Made by a program: the position numbers and the translations under genes. The notes beneath the pieces are model-generated. The model saw only the letters and a program-made list of their open reading frames with translations, ran no database searches and was not told the origin of the DNA. Positions 35,105-47,294 of a DNA stretch of 64,000 nt are shown here, in pieces. Position 1 is the first letter of the stretch. Each line of letters starts with the position of its first letter. The stretch is from positions 5,394,001 to 5,458,000 of the forward strand of contig OZ023184.1 in NCBI GenBank assembly GCA_963995505.1, given 5' to 3'. Source of the DNA: Hypericum androsaemum (taxonomy: Eukaryota > Streptophyta > Magnoliopsida > Malpighiales > Hypericaceae).

Positions 35105-35647
35105 ATCCCCCACATGAATGATGATTAATGCATGCAGACTCTAATCGAAAATTCTGACGTATTATTATTGCATCGAGTCAGGTAGCTTGCGGCTTTGAAC
35201 CTTCTCTAGTAATATGTTATCGGATTTACTCGCTGCTCGGTGAACGTGATGTCTTGAACCGTCAGCTTTTGGTGTAAACCAAGACAATAACATTTACACA
35301 ATAATAACCCTAGTATATTTAGGTTCTCACGTTGTGTCCATTTCGGCCATGGACCGTATCTTGGATTCATAAGTGTTTTTCCCATTTGAAGCGGCCTCAC
35401 TTCACACTTACATAGGTGATCTCCTATCAGGAGTATCCTGCCATACTCCACCTTAATCAAGGTATAGGAATCATTAAAAGCGTAATGCTTAACCTCACCA
35501 CACCTCTGCAGGATAATACCTGGGTAGCTTCTGAGAATGAGATAGGTTCCAGGTGATTTACTGAACCCTCCATAACTTAGTTGTCTCATTGAACCAAGTT
35601 CGTGGGATCTCCACTCATCATGGTTGAGTTACCGCTATGAATGTTCT

Positions 35648-38600
35648 TTAGTGTGCGGATTTTAATCCCATTCCCCTTACTGCATTGTACATTTGATCTC
35701 TATTGATTCCTTTCGTAAAAGGATCAGCTAAGTTGTCCTTGGACTTTATGTAATTAATGGTGATCACCCCACTAGAGATCAATTGTCTAACGGTATTGTG
35801 TCTCCGACGGATATGTCGAGACTTTCCGTTGTACAATGTACTTTGTGCTCTCCCGATTGCAGACATGCTGTCACAATGTATCAATATGGGAGGCACCGGT
35901 TTACTCCAGCACGGAATATCCTCTAGGAAATTTCTGAGCCATTCAGCTTCTTCCCCAGCTTTATCTAGCGCTATAAACTCCGACTCCATGGTGGATCGAG
36001 CTATGCACATTTGTTTAGAGGACTTCCAAGACACAGCTCCTCCTCCTATGGTGAATACGTATCCACTCGTAGATTTGGAGTCCTTAGTGTCTGATATCCA
36101 GTTTGCGTCACTGTATCCTTCTAATACAGCTGGATATTTAGCATAATGTATGCCATGGTTTATGGTATGTTTTAAATACCGTAAAACCCTTTCTAGAGCT
36201 AGCCAGTGATCCTTTCCTGGATTACTTGTGAATCTACTAAGTTTACTAACTGAGTACGCAATATCGGGACGAGTGCAGTTTGTTAAATACATCAAGCTCC
36301 CGATAATTTGTGCATACTTCAGTTGAGATACTGGGTCCCCTCGATTCTTGGCTAAGTGTAGATTCAAATCTACTGGAGTCTTAACCGGAGGTTTGTCAAA
36401 AGCTTCAAATTTCTTGAGCACGCTTTCCACGTAGTGGGATTGCGTCAAGATAATTTTGTTAGCTTTCCTAGAAATTTTTATTCCTAGTATGACGTCTGCC
36501 AAACCCATATCCTTCATGTCAAAGTGGTTCTTTAACATGTTCTTAGTTTTCACAATAACCTCTTTATTGCTTCCCATATAGTAAGTCATCTACGTAGAGA
36601 CATACAATTACGCAAGCTTCAAGTGTGCCCTTAATGTAAACACATTTATCGCACTCATTGATCTTAAATCCATTTGACAGCATTGTTCTGTCAAATTTCT
36701 CGTGCCACTGTTTCGGCGCTTGTTTTAGCCCGTATAGTGACTTGACTAGTCGGCACACTTTATGCTCTTGACCGGGAGCCACAAACCCTTCAGGTTGCTC
36801 CATGTATATCTCCTCTTCCAGTTCTCCATTTAGGAAAGTTATTTTTACATCCATTTGGTGGATCTCGAGGTTATAGAGTGCTGCAACAGCTATGAGTACT
36901 CTAATCGATGTGATTCTTGTGACAGGCGAATACGTGTCAAAGAAATCATATCCCTCCTTCTGCTTGAACCCCTTAGCTACCAATCGAGCTTTGTACTTGT
37001 CGATTGATCCATCAGCTTTGTATTTCCTTTTTAGGATCCACCTGCATCCCAAAGGTTTACAGCCCGGTGGGAGATCCACGATTTCCCACGTGTGGTTTTG
37101 CATAATGGATTCTATCTCACTATTGATAGCTTCCTTCCAGAGAGGAGCATCTGGACTGGACAATGCCTCTTGGATTGTCCTGGGTTCATCTTCTAACACA
37201 TAGGTTAGATAGTCCGGACCGAAAGATTTGGTTATCTTCGTCCGTTTACTGCGTCTAGGTTCATCATCTTTCTGATTTGACCCTTGCGTAGTCTCGTGAG
37301 CCCTTTTCTTCGGACTAGCTTCCTTTCTTTCCTTATTAGGAAAGCTTTCTTCAAAAAATATTGCGTTCCTTGATTCTATGACCATTCCCGTGTTTATCTC
37401 AGGGTTTTCAGATTTATGCACCAAGAATCGATAAGCACTGCTATTTTGCACATATCCGATAAAGATGCAATCAATGGTCTTGGGTCCTATTCGCACCTGT
37501 TTAGGCTTAGGTACTTCGACCTTTGCTAGGCACCCCCACACTTTAAGGTAACCGTAGGAAGGCTTCCTTCCTTTCCATAGTTCATATGGGGTTTTATTCC
37601 TTTTCTTGTGTGGCAATTTGTTTAGAATGTGGTTAGCTGAGAGCACAGCTTCCCCCCACATGTTCTGGGGTAAGCCCGAGCTAATCAATATAGCGTTCAT
37701 CATCTCCTTAAGAGTTCAATTTTTACGTTCAGCTACGCCATTCGATTGAGGTGAGTATGGAGCAGTCGTCTGATGAATAATGCCATGTTCTTGACAGAGT
37801 TCCTCAAACGGAGCTACATATTCTCCTCCTCGATCACTTCGGATCATTTTGATTTTCACGCTGAGTTGATTTTCAACCTCATTCTTATATCTCTTAAAAG
37901 CATCAAGAGCTTCGTCTTTGCCCTTTAAGAGATATACGTAACAGTATCTCGTGCAATCATCGATAAACGTGATGAAGTATTTCTTCCCGCCTTTAGTTTG
38001 CACGTGTTTCATATCGCAAGTGTCCGTATGAATTAACTCTAAAGGCGTAGTACTTCTTTCCACCGAATGGAAAGGTGCTTTGGTCATTTTAGCCTCCACA
38101 CATACTTCACATTTATCGGATGGGTTGAACTCTAGATTCGGTAATAAATTTAAACTTACTAACTTTCTTAGCGAGTTTAGATTTACGTGTCCTAATCTAC
38201 CATGCCATAAATTAGAACACTCGGCCAAGTAAGAAGAAGCGTTAACTTTATTTTCACCATTAAAGGTGCGATGTACAGTTATTACATTCATCTTAAAGAG
38301 CCCCCTCTCTAGATAACCCTTTCCTATGAATTGACCCGCTTTGGTCAGTACAAACTTATCAGCCTCAAATACAAGCTTAAGACCGGCTTTGCTTAACAGT
38401 GAGCCAGAAACTAAGTTCTTGCGGATGTCCGGGACATGCAGCACATCCTTGAGGGTCAGCTCCTTTCCTGAGGTCAGCTTCAGGACCACCTTTCCCAGAC
38501 CAACGATTTTGGATGTTGCGGAGTTTCCCATGAACAGCTTTCGGCCGGTGATCGGGATATAGTTCGAGAACATCTCCTTGTCCGAGCAGACGTGGCGGGT

Positions 38601-38800
38601 AGCTCCAGTGTCCACGAACCACTCTCTCGGATTGTCCACCAGGTTGGCTTCAAACACCACGGCTGACAGATCCATCTGGGACAAGTCTTCAGCCAGGTTA
38701 GCCTTTCCTTGGTCTTTCTTCGGCTGGCGACAGTCCTTAGCCATGTGTCCGGGTTTCTCGCAGTTGTAGCAGTCCTTAGCCAAGTGCGCCACAAAGCGCC
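35648..38800 (-). pseudogene. pol: Copia gag-pol remnant with nonsense codon and frameshift
   Basis: On the minus strand, in order: CCHC zinc knuckle ([14 protein letters not shown]), protease ([11 protein letters not shown]), integrase zinc-binding region ([13 protein letters not shown]) and core ([21 protein letters not shown]). At 37716-37718 the frame hits TGA where related elements have Arg, consistent with a C-to-T change at a CpG. It then resumes with TLKEMMNAIL, RT ([32 protein letters not shown]) and breaks again just after the catalytic YVDD at ~36580 by a small indel. RNase H follows in another frame ([27 protein letters not shown]) to 35648. The protein cannot be made intact. 35105-35647 is the 3' untranslated stretch. 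Confidence 0.93.
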
Positions 38801-39093
38801 CATTGCGACCTGCGTCCAATGCGCCATGCGCACGTGCGCGTGCGCGAGCGCGTGCTCGTGCTCGTGCTCGTGCTCGGACGGTGCTTTGCACCGTCCTCGC
38901 AGGCAACTAGCGGTGGGTCAGCCTTTTGGGTAGCCAATCAAGTTGAGAGGCAAGGAGGGGAATTCCTTATAAACAAGGAAATCCTCCTTGCTCTATTCAA
39001 TGTGGGATTGCAACCTTCCATCTCCCTTTGGGCCTTTCCTTTGGGCCTTTCCTTTATTGGGCTTGCATTGAATTTTCCATTCAAAACCCAACA
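38779..39093 (-). repeat. Truncated 5' LTR of the defective copia
   Basis: It matches 34827-35104 of the 3' LTR except for a handful of substitutions, an expanded GTGCTC-type hexamer repeat (about 38850-38875) and a 13-bp tandem duplication of tttgggcctttcc near 39025-39055. It ends abruptly at the 7-bp sequence gccaagt (38779-38785), beyond which gag sequence begins. Confidence 0.88.
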
Positions 39094-39333
39094 GTAATTG
39101 GGGTTAATAATGTTCCTCTTGTTCTTGTTGTTAATGGTATTTCATAGATTGAAGGAGGTAAGGCTTTTTTGTTAAAGGGTATAAAAGTTATTTTACATGA
39201 TAAAAAGGTGAAAAATTGACTGATATCAGCAAGTAACATGAGACCAATATTTAAACAAAAAGTAGGGATGACAAAATAATTTTTCAAAAGATATAGATCT
39301 TACTGGTGATTTTGTTATAAACGATAATTTGCC

Positions 39334-40971
39334 TAATAATTTGACACCACCGTACCAGAGCATAATGGATGATTATATTTAATCATACCTCTGGAGTTGA
39401 GTTATGAGAATGTAATCGTTTATAATTTATTTTTTAAAGATAAATTTTACACTATGACAATGTCAAGGGTTATCTATCGTAAAACTACTCTAGATCAAAC
39501 TCGTAATAATTGATAGAAAAGAAGATGATAATAGTAGAATAAAATCACTTAAATCTTTCTTAATCTTCGACACTAATTTTCTTAAACACTATTCATTTGA
39601 ATAGGAATGGGACTTTTTGCCTTATTACTGTTATTAAATAGAAGAAAAAAATTAGCATATTCATTTGGATTATAAATTCTAAAACTACCGAACATAATCC
39701 ATAAGAGGAATTGGGCCACCAAATCACAACGTGGCAGCATATTTTACAAGACTTTTGGAATCACGTTTCGTAGAACTCTTCCGGGATGGGCACAGCCCAA
39801 AAGAGGAATTGGGCCTCTTGTTCCATTGTGGCTCAACCAATTACCAATATGCTCGTTGGCCTCTTCATACATCACTGCGGGATTTGGATTTTGTCGAGGT
39901 TCCGGGGGATTCATTTTTCCAAAGTTACAAACGGACCGGAGGCAATCTGAAATTTTTTGCGAGTAACTAATCGAATTGACCGGGTGTAGGAACAAAGTTC
40001 ATATTTTCTCTGTTTTTCGGTCCAATCAATTGGAAACTCTGTTTAACCTGTTTTTTTAAAAATATTTTATTATTATTTATGTTTAGCATTAACATATCAA
40101 ATAATTCAGAATATCATCTAATTTTATTGTAAAATGTATCATTTACGAGTATCACAATTTTAATTTAATCATTTTAAATCTAATAACTCAAAAAATATTC
40201 AAAAAAAGTTTTCTTGGGCAGTTTGGTCATATTCACCTTGTATAACTTATTGAGTGTATCGGCTGATCCAACCACGATATGAGATTCGTATAAAAGCAAT
40301 ACGGTATCAGTTCATGATTGTGATCAGACTGGTTGGAATGCGATTTTTAAAATAATATTTCGGTTCATTTTCTATTCTCACCGATAAATCCTACATATTA
40401 AGTTTAAAAAATGAATTACTAATTTTTTGATAGAATGTACAATATATTAAGTCAACCATGAATCATGTACTCATAATTACATAAGGATATTTTGTTTTGG
40501 TAGATTGTTGTAGTTTGGTGTACAGTTGACGGTGGTTTAACCAAAATTCTGAAAGTACGTATCCTTTGAGAGGATTCTCATTGTAGTTTATGGGGGAAGG
40601 GGAAAAGACTGCTAAATCAGTCTTTATTGTTAATTTTCTTGCATTAAATGATTGCTATATTATGCGCAACTGTAATGGTTGACTCCTTCAGTAGTTGGTG
40701 GCGGACCGGCGGTGCATATTACGTTACCTTTTTTGTGTGTGGAGAGGATATCGTATTATTCCAGTTTATTAGAGTCACGCATTTTTGAGCAATATTTATG
40801 CACAACTTTTTTTTATAATATCTTTATTATTTATACAAAGTTTGAATTTTGAACTCAACCCTCTCTTTTCCCAAAAGAGTGTTCATCTCATCCAAAAATT
40901 AAAAATTTCCTCAATCTTCCCACTCCTCTTCTTTAATTTAGCTCCCTACTCTTTCATTTCGGTGCGCCGCC
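39334..40971. other. Intergenic, AT-rich, no gene seen
   Basis: A short plus-strand open frame at 39731-39970 has no recognisable domain. The last ~200 bases may be the 5' part of the decayed LINE into which the hAT-like element inserted. Confidence 0.4.
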
Positions 40972-41906
40972 GTCACCACTAGGGATGAGAATGGGCAGGA
41001 TCCGGGTATGATCTATAGGACGCAAATTTTTATCCTCTTTTTAAATGGTGGACCCAGATCCTTATCCTTATCTTCTTTAAAAATAAGAATTCGGACAGGA
41101 TCTGGGTCCTAAAAAATCGGGCAGGATCAGGACGACCCGTGGGTCCGTATTTTTTTTAAATATATTTAATTTTAAAAAATTAAATTATCTTTTGATAGTT
41201 TTCAAATAGCAATGAGACATTTTCATTCATTAAACATATCAATACAAAGAAATCAAAAAAACAAAAAAAAATTAAAGTTGGGTAAGTTAAAATTGAGAAT
41301 TTGGTTTGTAATTTTTGCTGCTATTACTTGGGGCATGTGGCTGCTTCGTAATGGTATTATCTTCAATGAGGCGAGGTACGATAATGAGCTTCTCTTGTAT
41401 TTTGTGCTCTTTCATGTCCAAGAGTGGATCCTTTGGACGGATGCCTAGATCATTCACAATCAATCGCTGCTCACTTTCTTGATTGCCTACAAGAATTTAT
41501 AGGTCCCTCTTCTTTACCTCTTGAGGTTGAGGGAACGTTTTGGTCGGGGTGGGGTTATAACTGATGTAAATATCAGGCCCCTTTATCTTGTCTTTCTTTT
41601 TGCGCTTCCTCTGTTTTGAACTTTTGTTTTAATAAAAAATATTTACCTACCAACAAAATTGAGAATTTGTATTATGTCTAATAATTAATATACATGTATA
41701 TTATTTTAATATTAATTTAAAAAATTCGGGTAGGATCAGGGCAGAATCTTATAGATCCATACCCATGCCCTTATTCTTTTAAAATATCAGGATCCGGGCA
41801 GGATCAGGGTCTAGACCCGGTCAAAATCAACAGGTCTTGGACCCTTCGAATCTGGATCAGGGTAGACCCTCAGGGTAAAGGTCTAATTGCCATCCCTAGT
41901 CACCAC
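40972..41906. mobile_element. hAT-like element with TSD gtcaccac, carrying a nested LINE
   Basis: The element 40980-41898 (919 bp) starts TAGGGATG and ends CATCCCTA. It is flanked by a perfect 8-bp duplication, gtcaccac (40972-40979, 41899-41906). Subterminal regions contain repeated ggatccggg, ggatcaggg and gggcagga motifs. No transposase is encoded. About 351 bp in the middle is a separate LINE insertion. Confidence 0.9.
41289..41669 (+). mobile_element. 5'-truncated LINE nested in the hAT-like element, TSD 15 bp
   Basis: A 15-bp duplication aaaattgagaatttg (41289-41303 and 41655-41669) brackets 41304-41654. The inserted sequence encodes the extreme C-terminus of a plant LINE reverse transcriptase region (FAAITWGMWLLRNGIIFNEA, then a tryptophan-rich tail) followed by a 3' UTR ending in taataaaaaatatttacctacc. 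This is a typical severely 5'-truncated LINE. Confidence 0.88.
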
Positions 41907-44268
41907 CCCTACCTTTCATATGCAGGGTGGTTGTGGACCTCTTTTGTCCGGCGATGGCCGCGTCTTCAACAGTTTTTGTACTGCGCTTTGGAATCTGGGG
42001 TCCTTTAGAAAGTTCTTCAGCCAGCATTATGAGGTTGTTGATACCTATATTGCCTCCAGGAAGTCCAAAAAATATTATACGTTTGGATTCATTCAGGTTT
42101 CGCTAAGTGTTGATGTCGATTCCTTCATCCTCTTGCTCAATGGAATGTAGGTGGAGGAGAGGCGACTTTTCATCTCAAAGGCAAAATTTGCTTGTGGCAG
42201 AATTAGAAGTGCTGCGCCAACAATGGCTGGTCTTGGTGGGGTTGAGGGTTCTGCCCCCATCCTTATTCTCCCCGAGTGTCGCCCCAGACTCATTCGATCA
42301 AGATGTTTACCGGTGTTTGTGTCTCTAACAGTCATACAGCTTCTCTCCCTGCAAAATCTTGAGGTTCTGCGGTACTTACCCCGAAAGACCTCCAAGTAAA
42401 ATTAGTTAGAGTGGTGCGCGGTGGCTACTTTAATCGATGCGGGCCAGATTAAGTACACCAAGAATGATTTGTCAAACTACGGGGTCTGGAGTTTCCAAGT
42501 TTGAGATTGGGTGGTGACTCAGTTTTAATCTCCTTTATTTCGGCAGAGGATTTTTCACTTTGGTATGTTAAGCTTGGTCTGTATTTCAAATATATTCGTC
42601 CTTGGATTCAGGGTTTTTGCAGTTCCAGAAGAAGCATCTGGCTTTAGTCCCACTCCAGGTCTGGTCTAACCCCTTTCTTGATTGGTTGTCTACTTCCTTC
42701 AGGGATGTTATCATTATCCATAAGGTTACCTTTTGTCAGCATCATCTTGATGTTGCCTTCGTGTATATTCCTTATTCCTTGTTGGACCACGTGAGCAAGA
42801 AGCTTAAGGTGAGGATTGGCAATGAATCCTATTTGATTTGCATTGAGGAGGTGAACAATAATGTGGAATGGGGTTTATCCTGATTCTGATTGGGTGGATT
42901 TGTCGAGTGGACACGAGGAGGTCAGCTCCTCTCAATGTCGGGTGTTTGGTTTGACAAGTCCTTTAACCCCTAGCTACAAGTGTGTCTCCGCTATTGCTTT
43001 AGGAGTTAAAGCCCAGCAAGTCTTTGTTGATGTCACGATTGGCATTTTTTGATGCGCTGCATATTGTCGCTATTGGTCTGTTGGAGAGTGCTTGGGCCCC
43101 TTTGCTGGGGGCAGCAGTTGGCTTCGTTGTTGCAGGCTCCTTTGTGGAACCTTCTGACATTTTTTTGCAGCAAAAAGAAATTGTTGGTGAGCTACTGGTA
43201 GCGGGTGACGATTCTGGGCTGCCCCATGTTGCTTGCGATGCTGTAAAACTTATGACTGCTTGCGATGATGACTTTGATGTTGATGCCACCGCTGAGGTTG
43301 ATATGTTGCAGCAGATTGTTGCCGTTTCTAGTGAGGGGGAGGACTCCGTAAGGTTGGTGGATGGTGTCTCTGGTGCCGTTGTTGGGCATTTGGTTGAGGA
43401 GTTGCGGCTTCCATTTTGTATAAATGCCCCTTCGCTTACTGCTTCTGCAGCTGGCCGTTGTCTGTTGCATCCCGATGCTCTGTTTCTCAGGTTGAATCGG
43501 CCTTATATGTTGCAGTTAAGCCTCAGTTTACTGGGGGGTTTTATGCCTCTTATCACTGAGGATGATGATTGGTTGGAGAAGCTTCTATCTTCGGTGGATG
43601 TTTCGGTTAGTGCTACTGAGACGCAACGCCTTGCTGCTTCTCCGTCAGCCTCTTCGTTGGAGCCTCCGCTGCTATCTGGATGACCAAGAAGGTTAAAGTG
43701 AGTCATTTGTCTCTGCCGACTCGGAGTCATTCTAGTAGTCAGGTTAGAAAAAAAAAGAACAAAGCTGATGCTCTCTTGCAACTTCTGATTTTTTTGAAGG
43801 TAATATCTCTGAAATGGCCAGCGTTGATGTTTGGCCTCACCTTGATTATGAAAGGTATGTAGTCGCAAGATGAAGCCCTTCGTAAAGAGCTTTCGGCTGA
43901 GCGTGACGTCTCGCAATCACCGTAGGTATTTCTTGGGAGGTTGATGCTTCTAAAAATTCTCCTTGTAATTAAGGAGGTGGCTTGTGGCCATGACCATATC
44001 TGGTCTGTCGATCCTCATGAACTTGGTATTTGAACTGTTATTTTTGTATAGATGTACATTCGGGCCTGGGTTTGCCTCGTTCTTGGGAATTTTGGTTTTG
44101 TTATTCTTTTGGTAAAACTTTAGAATACGTACTCATATACCACATATTATTGCTTTGCGTCTGATATGTGTTATCTGTTACTTTTGGTGCGGTCTCAATG
44201 GTGTAACCACCTTCACTGGGATAGTTTAAGGTGAACGATACTTTACTTATCAGTAAAAAAAATACATC
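41907..44268 (+). pseudogene. Decayed LINE ORF1 (RRM-like plus DUF4283-like)
   Basis: At ~41940-42110 an RRM-like piece is visible (VVDTYIASRKSKKYYTFGFI). At ~42620-42880 a stretch resembles the DUF4283 region of plant LINE ORF1 proteins (PLQVWSNPFLDWLSTSFRD, then DHVSKKLKVRIG and ESYLICIEEV). A 219-codon open frame follows (43024-43683) with an acidic, valine/alanine-rich composition, as in the variable ORF1 C-terminus. Several frameshifts separate these pieces. The sequence ends near an A run at 44255-44268, a plausible LINE tail. No reverse transcriptase is present, so it is internally deleted. Family assignment of the 43024-43683 frame is inference. Confidence 0.5.
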
Positions 44269-47228
44269 TTTAAAAACTTAAGTTTTTTTACCATTTGAAC
44301 ATTGCATACGGGGTTCAATAGTTCGTGAAGAACTTTTGACAAAAACGTATTATTAGCTTATATGCCACGGGAAGGTGATCAATTTATCGGAGTTTAGCAC
44401 CAGATTTCTACCTTTTAGCAGCCCTATTCGTGTTCGGGGTGGACCAGTAAATTGAAACTCAATAGTTAGGTCCTTCTAATTGTTGACAGGATATGTGACA
44501 AAGATTGTGTTTGGGTACAATTTTAAAATTAAAGGGAGTAGATGTGGTTATTCAACACAAGAGAGTGGTGCAAAATATTCGAATCTGAATTAGTAATTAG
44601 TAAATAGTTTGAAGGGCGGATTGATTGGATTTGCTTGTGCCAACTAAATATTTGACCTTCATTAACAAGAACAAAGAAAGGATCCGCCCACTTCCTCAAA
44701 TATGTAATCAATTCTACCTCTCTTAAAAGGAAAATTATGAAGATCCCGAAAACCTACAAACATGCAAGTGCTCATAATTAGCTGTCTTCCATTTTCATTT
44801 AATTTGGATATTAACTCGATCGACTTGCCATGTCACTGTATATTTATGGAGATACAACGGAGACAACAGCCTAATAAATGATGCAAATAATCTGGAAATA
44901 TGGTTTTCCCTTACGAGACAATTTGATAGCGAGACAGCAGAGATTTTTGCCGCTATATAAGCCTTGTATAATTGAAACATCATATATGGTTTAGTGGGCC
45001 AACGAGTTCTTTAGTCAACTGCCATTGCTTGAAAGCTTTGATCATCAAAACCCACTTGATCAAGTTACGTATAACCAAACGTTATGCATGACAATTAGAA
45101 TTTAGAATACATTTTGATTAAATTATTTATATTTAGATTTTTTTATATCACATATTTTTCGGACATCCACTGAACCGATTTATTCAGTTTCGAGTCGTAT
45201 AGAATTTTTGAAAGTTGACAAAACTCTCTCAACAATTATCTAACATTGATGTGTTCTCAATAGCTCGAACCGGAGAACTTTTGACTAATTTAAAATAATT
45301 TTTTTACCAGTTTAATTTAAGTACCAGTTGATAATTATCAATATCTAATTTATTAGATCGAACAATTCATCTTTGAATTATGTTAGACCACAAAAAATAT
45401 AAACCTCTATCTATCAAGTTTAATTAATACATCATATATGTTTATTTGAACTCCAACTCAAACTCCAGAACAACCTTTCGGCAGTGTGCCCAATATTTAT
45501 TATAATCTTACTTGCTTATTATATAAAATTTAATTTTCTATACATTAATATACAAAGTCTAAAAGCAGATGAACACCCTGAATTTTTTATTTAGCAGCAG
45601 ATAAACATCTAGACCTACTCATACCCATGTCACGTCAAGTGCCCCTGATCGTCTAGAAAATATTAAGATTATTTTTTTGAATTTAAATTTAGGTAGATTA
45701 AGTTAAAAATGAAATATTTATTGTAGGATTCAAATTTATGTTCGAAGAGAAGAAAATTGGAAATGTCACTACAAAACTAAACACGTTTTTTTGATTAAAA
45801 GATATGTGAACTATCTTATTAATATTAATTAGCAAAATGGTGCCGGCACTCAATCCAAGCCCACTCTACCCGCTATTTAGGATTATTGAAACGAAGGAAA
45901 AGAACAAACATGCAAATCAAATCAGCGAGAACGTGTCCTCACCAGACAATAATCCGCAAGGATGTACGATGATTTTTATATCAAAATAATTCGGGTTTGA
46001 ATTATTGGAAGTTATTCATAAATCACAATAAAAATGTTGGCGACTAACCAATGAACCAAAAGATTTGAACATTTTCGTTTAGCGGTTGGAAACAAAAATG
46101 AAAAATGTTGACAGCCCACCAAATGGGTCATGGACAATAATATTTTTCCTTTAACCCATCATGATGGTTAAGAAGCAATTGGACACGATTTCGTCATTTT
46201 ATTGTACCTGAACGAATATTTTCGCTTCTTCAAAGACGTGTTGTGTCCTAGCCACTCAAAGTCCAATCTTAAAAAGAAGCACACGCATGTTCTACTTGTA
46301 TTTTTTTAACCCCAAGACAACAAAAATGACAAGGTTGGTCTGTGGAGAATCATTCGAATATCTATCTATCTATCATGTCTTCACACTTCCGGTTACCGTG
46401 GCTTTTGTTTCTTCGTGTTGGATTGACATGACAAGTTGGTTCGCGGATAGTGCAATCATACTAATGCTAATATATCGAATTTTATTAGAATTTTAAATTA
46501 AACATGTTTGAAATGACTTTTAGAGAATATACGTGTTGCACTCCTCTCTTTTCATGACAAAAATAGTAGGTTTACCAAAATTTGGTACATCAAACCTGAC
46601 CGATAGTTAATCAAAATTTGGCACATCACTAAAAAGTCAGTTTTTCTTAAAAATAAACTTTTAGATTAACTTCAGTTTTTCTTAAAAATAAACTTTTAGA
46701 TTAACTATTACACTATCAGAATTTAAACTTACTATTTCAAGTTACCTTGAGACAAATTAGTCACAAGTTCAGTTAACCAGAGTTATTGTGAGATGACAAC
46801 TGATCAAACTTCCGAAAAGAAAGAAAGATTTTGTATATCTTCTACGGAGTATTAATACTATGGACCAAGTGTCAAGTAATGAAGCAAATCTTAAAATGCA
46901 ATCGGGATTTCATAGATTAAATAGATCTCATAAAGCACGTTCACACCGGTCTTTATTCATCTCTCCAATTGATTAAACATACATTCTATTTGTGTAATAA
47001 TTTGGGCATAAATCTGACAGTAGTTAAACATACATCCGACTTGTTTACAAGCATAATATATCAACTAATTGTTTTAAAATTTTAGGTTAAATATAAAGAT
47101 TTTAATATATATCACAGTTTAGTGACTCATTGTTTGCTTACACGAAATTACACTTGGACAAATTAAGCACATTAGGCAGCTGGTTGGAGACTTGATTCCA
47201 CCAAACATACTCACTTTCCCTCCTCATC
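44269..47228. other. Intergenic with a 35-bp tandem duplication
   Basis: AT-rich with no recognisable gene. A ~35-bp unit starting cagtttttcttaaaaataaac is repeated head to tail at about 46638-46672 and 46673-46707. The final part is the ABCG promoter. Confidence 0.5.
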
Positions 47229-47236
47229 TATAAATA
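47229..47236 (+). promoter_or_regulatory. TATA box of the ABCG gene
   Basis: TATAAATA 59 bp upstream of the start codon at 47295, in a pyrimidine-rich context typical of plant core promoters. Confidence 0.7.
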
Positions 47237-47294
47237 AATCCCTCCCTCCATAGCTGAAGATTGTCTCACCTAAACCCACCAAATACCTAACCCT

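Larger units (their letters stand above)
34273..39098 (-). mobile_element. Defective Ty1/copia element, TSD gtaat, 5' end deleted
   Basis: The minus-strand element lies between exact 5-bp duplications gtaat (34273-34277 and 39094-39098). The 3' LTR is complete (34278-35104, 827 bp), starting TGTTGGGTTTTG and ending CATACAACA on the minus strand, with a purine tract (GTGGGGGAT) before it. The 5' LTR survives only as 38779-39093. The rest of that LTR, the primer-binding site and nearly all of gag are missing. Pol remains but carries a nonsense codon and a frameshift. Confidence 0.93.
33046..39333. mobile_element. TIR element (Mutator-like?), split by a copia insertion
   Basis: The left end (33046 onward, GGGTAAATTATCC...AACGAAATCACCA) matches the inverted right end (39333 backward, GGCAAATTATCG...AACAAAATCACCA). 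Similarity extends ~180 bp through cttttgaaaaattatttt and tactttttgtttaaat. Removing the copia insert and one TSD copy leaves about 1.47 kb. Flanks ttattaatt and taataattt agree at only 6 of 9 positions, so a TSD is not proven. The related right end at 300-473 shows this is a repeated family. I see no transposase, so it is probably non-autonomous. Confidence 0.65.
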
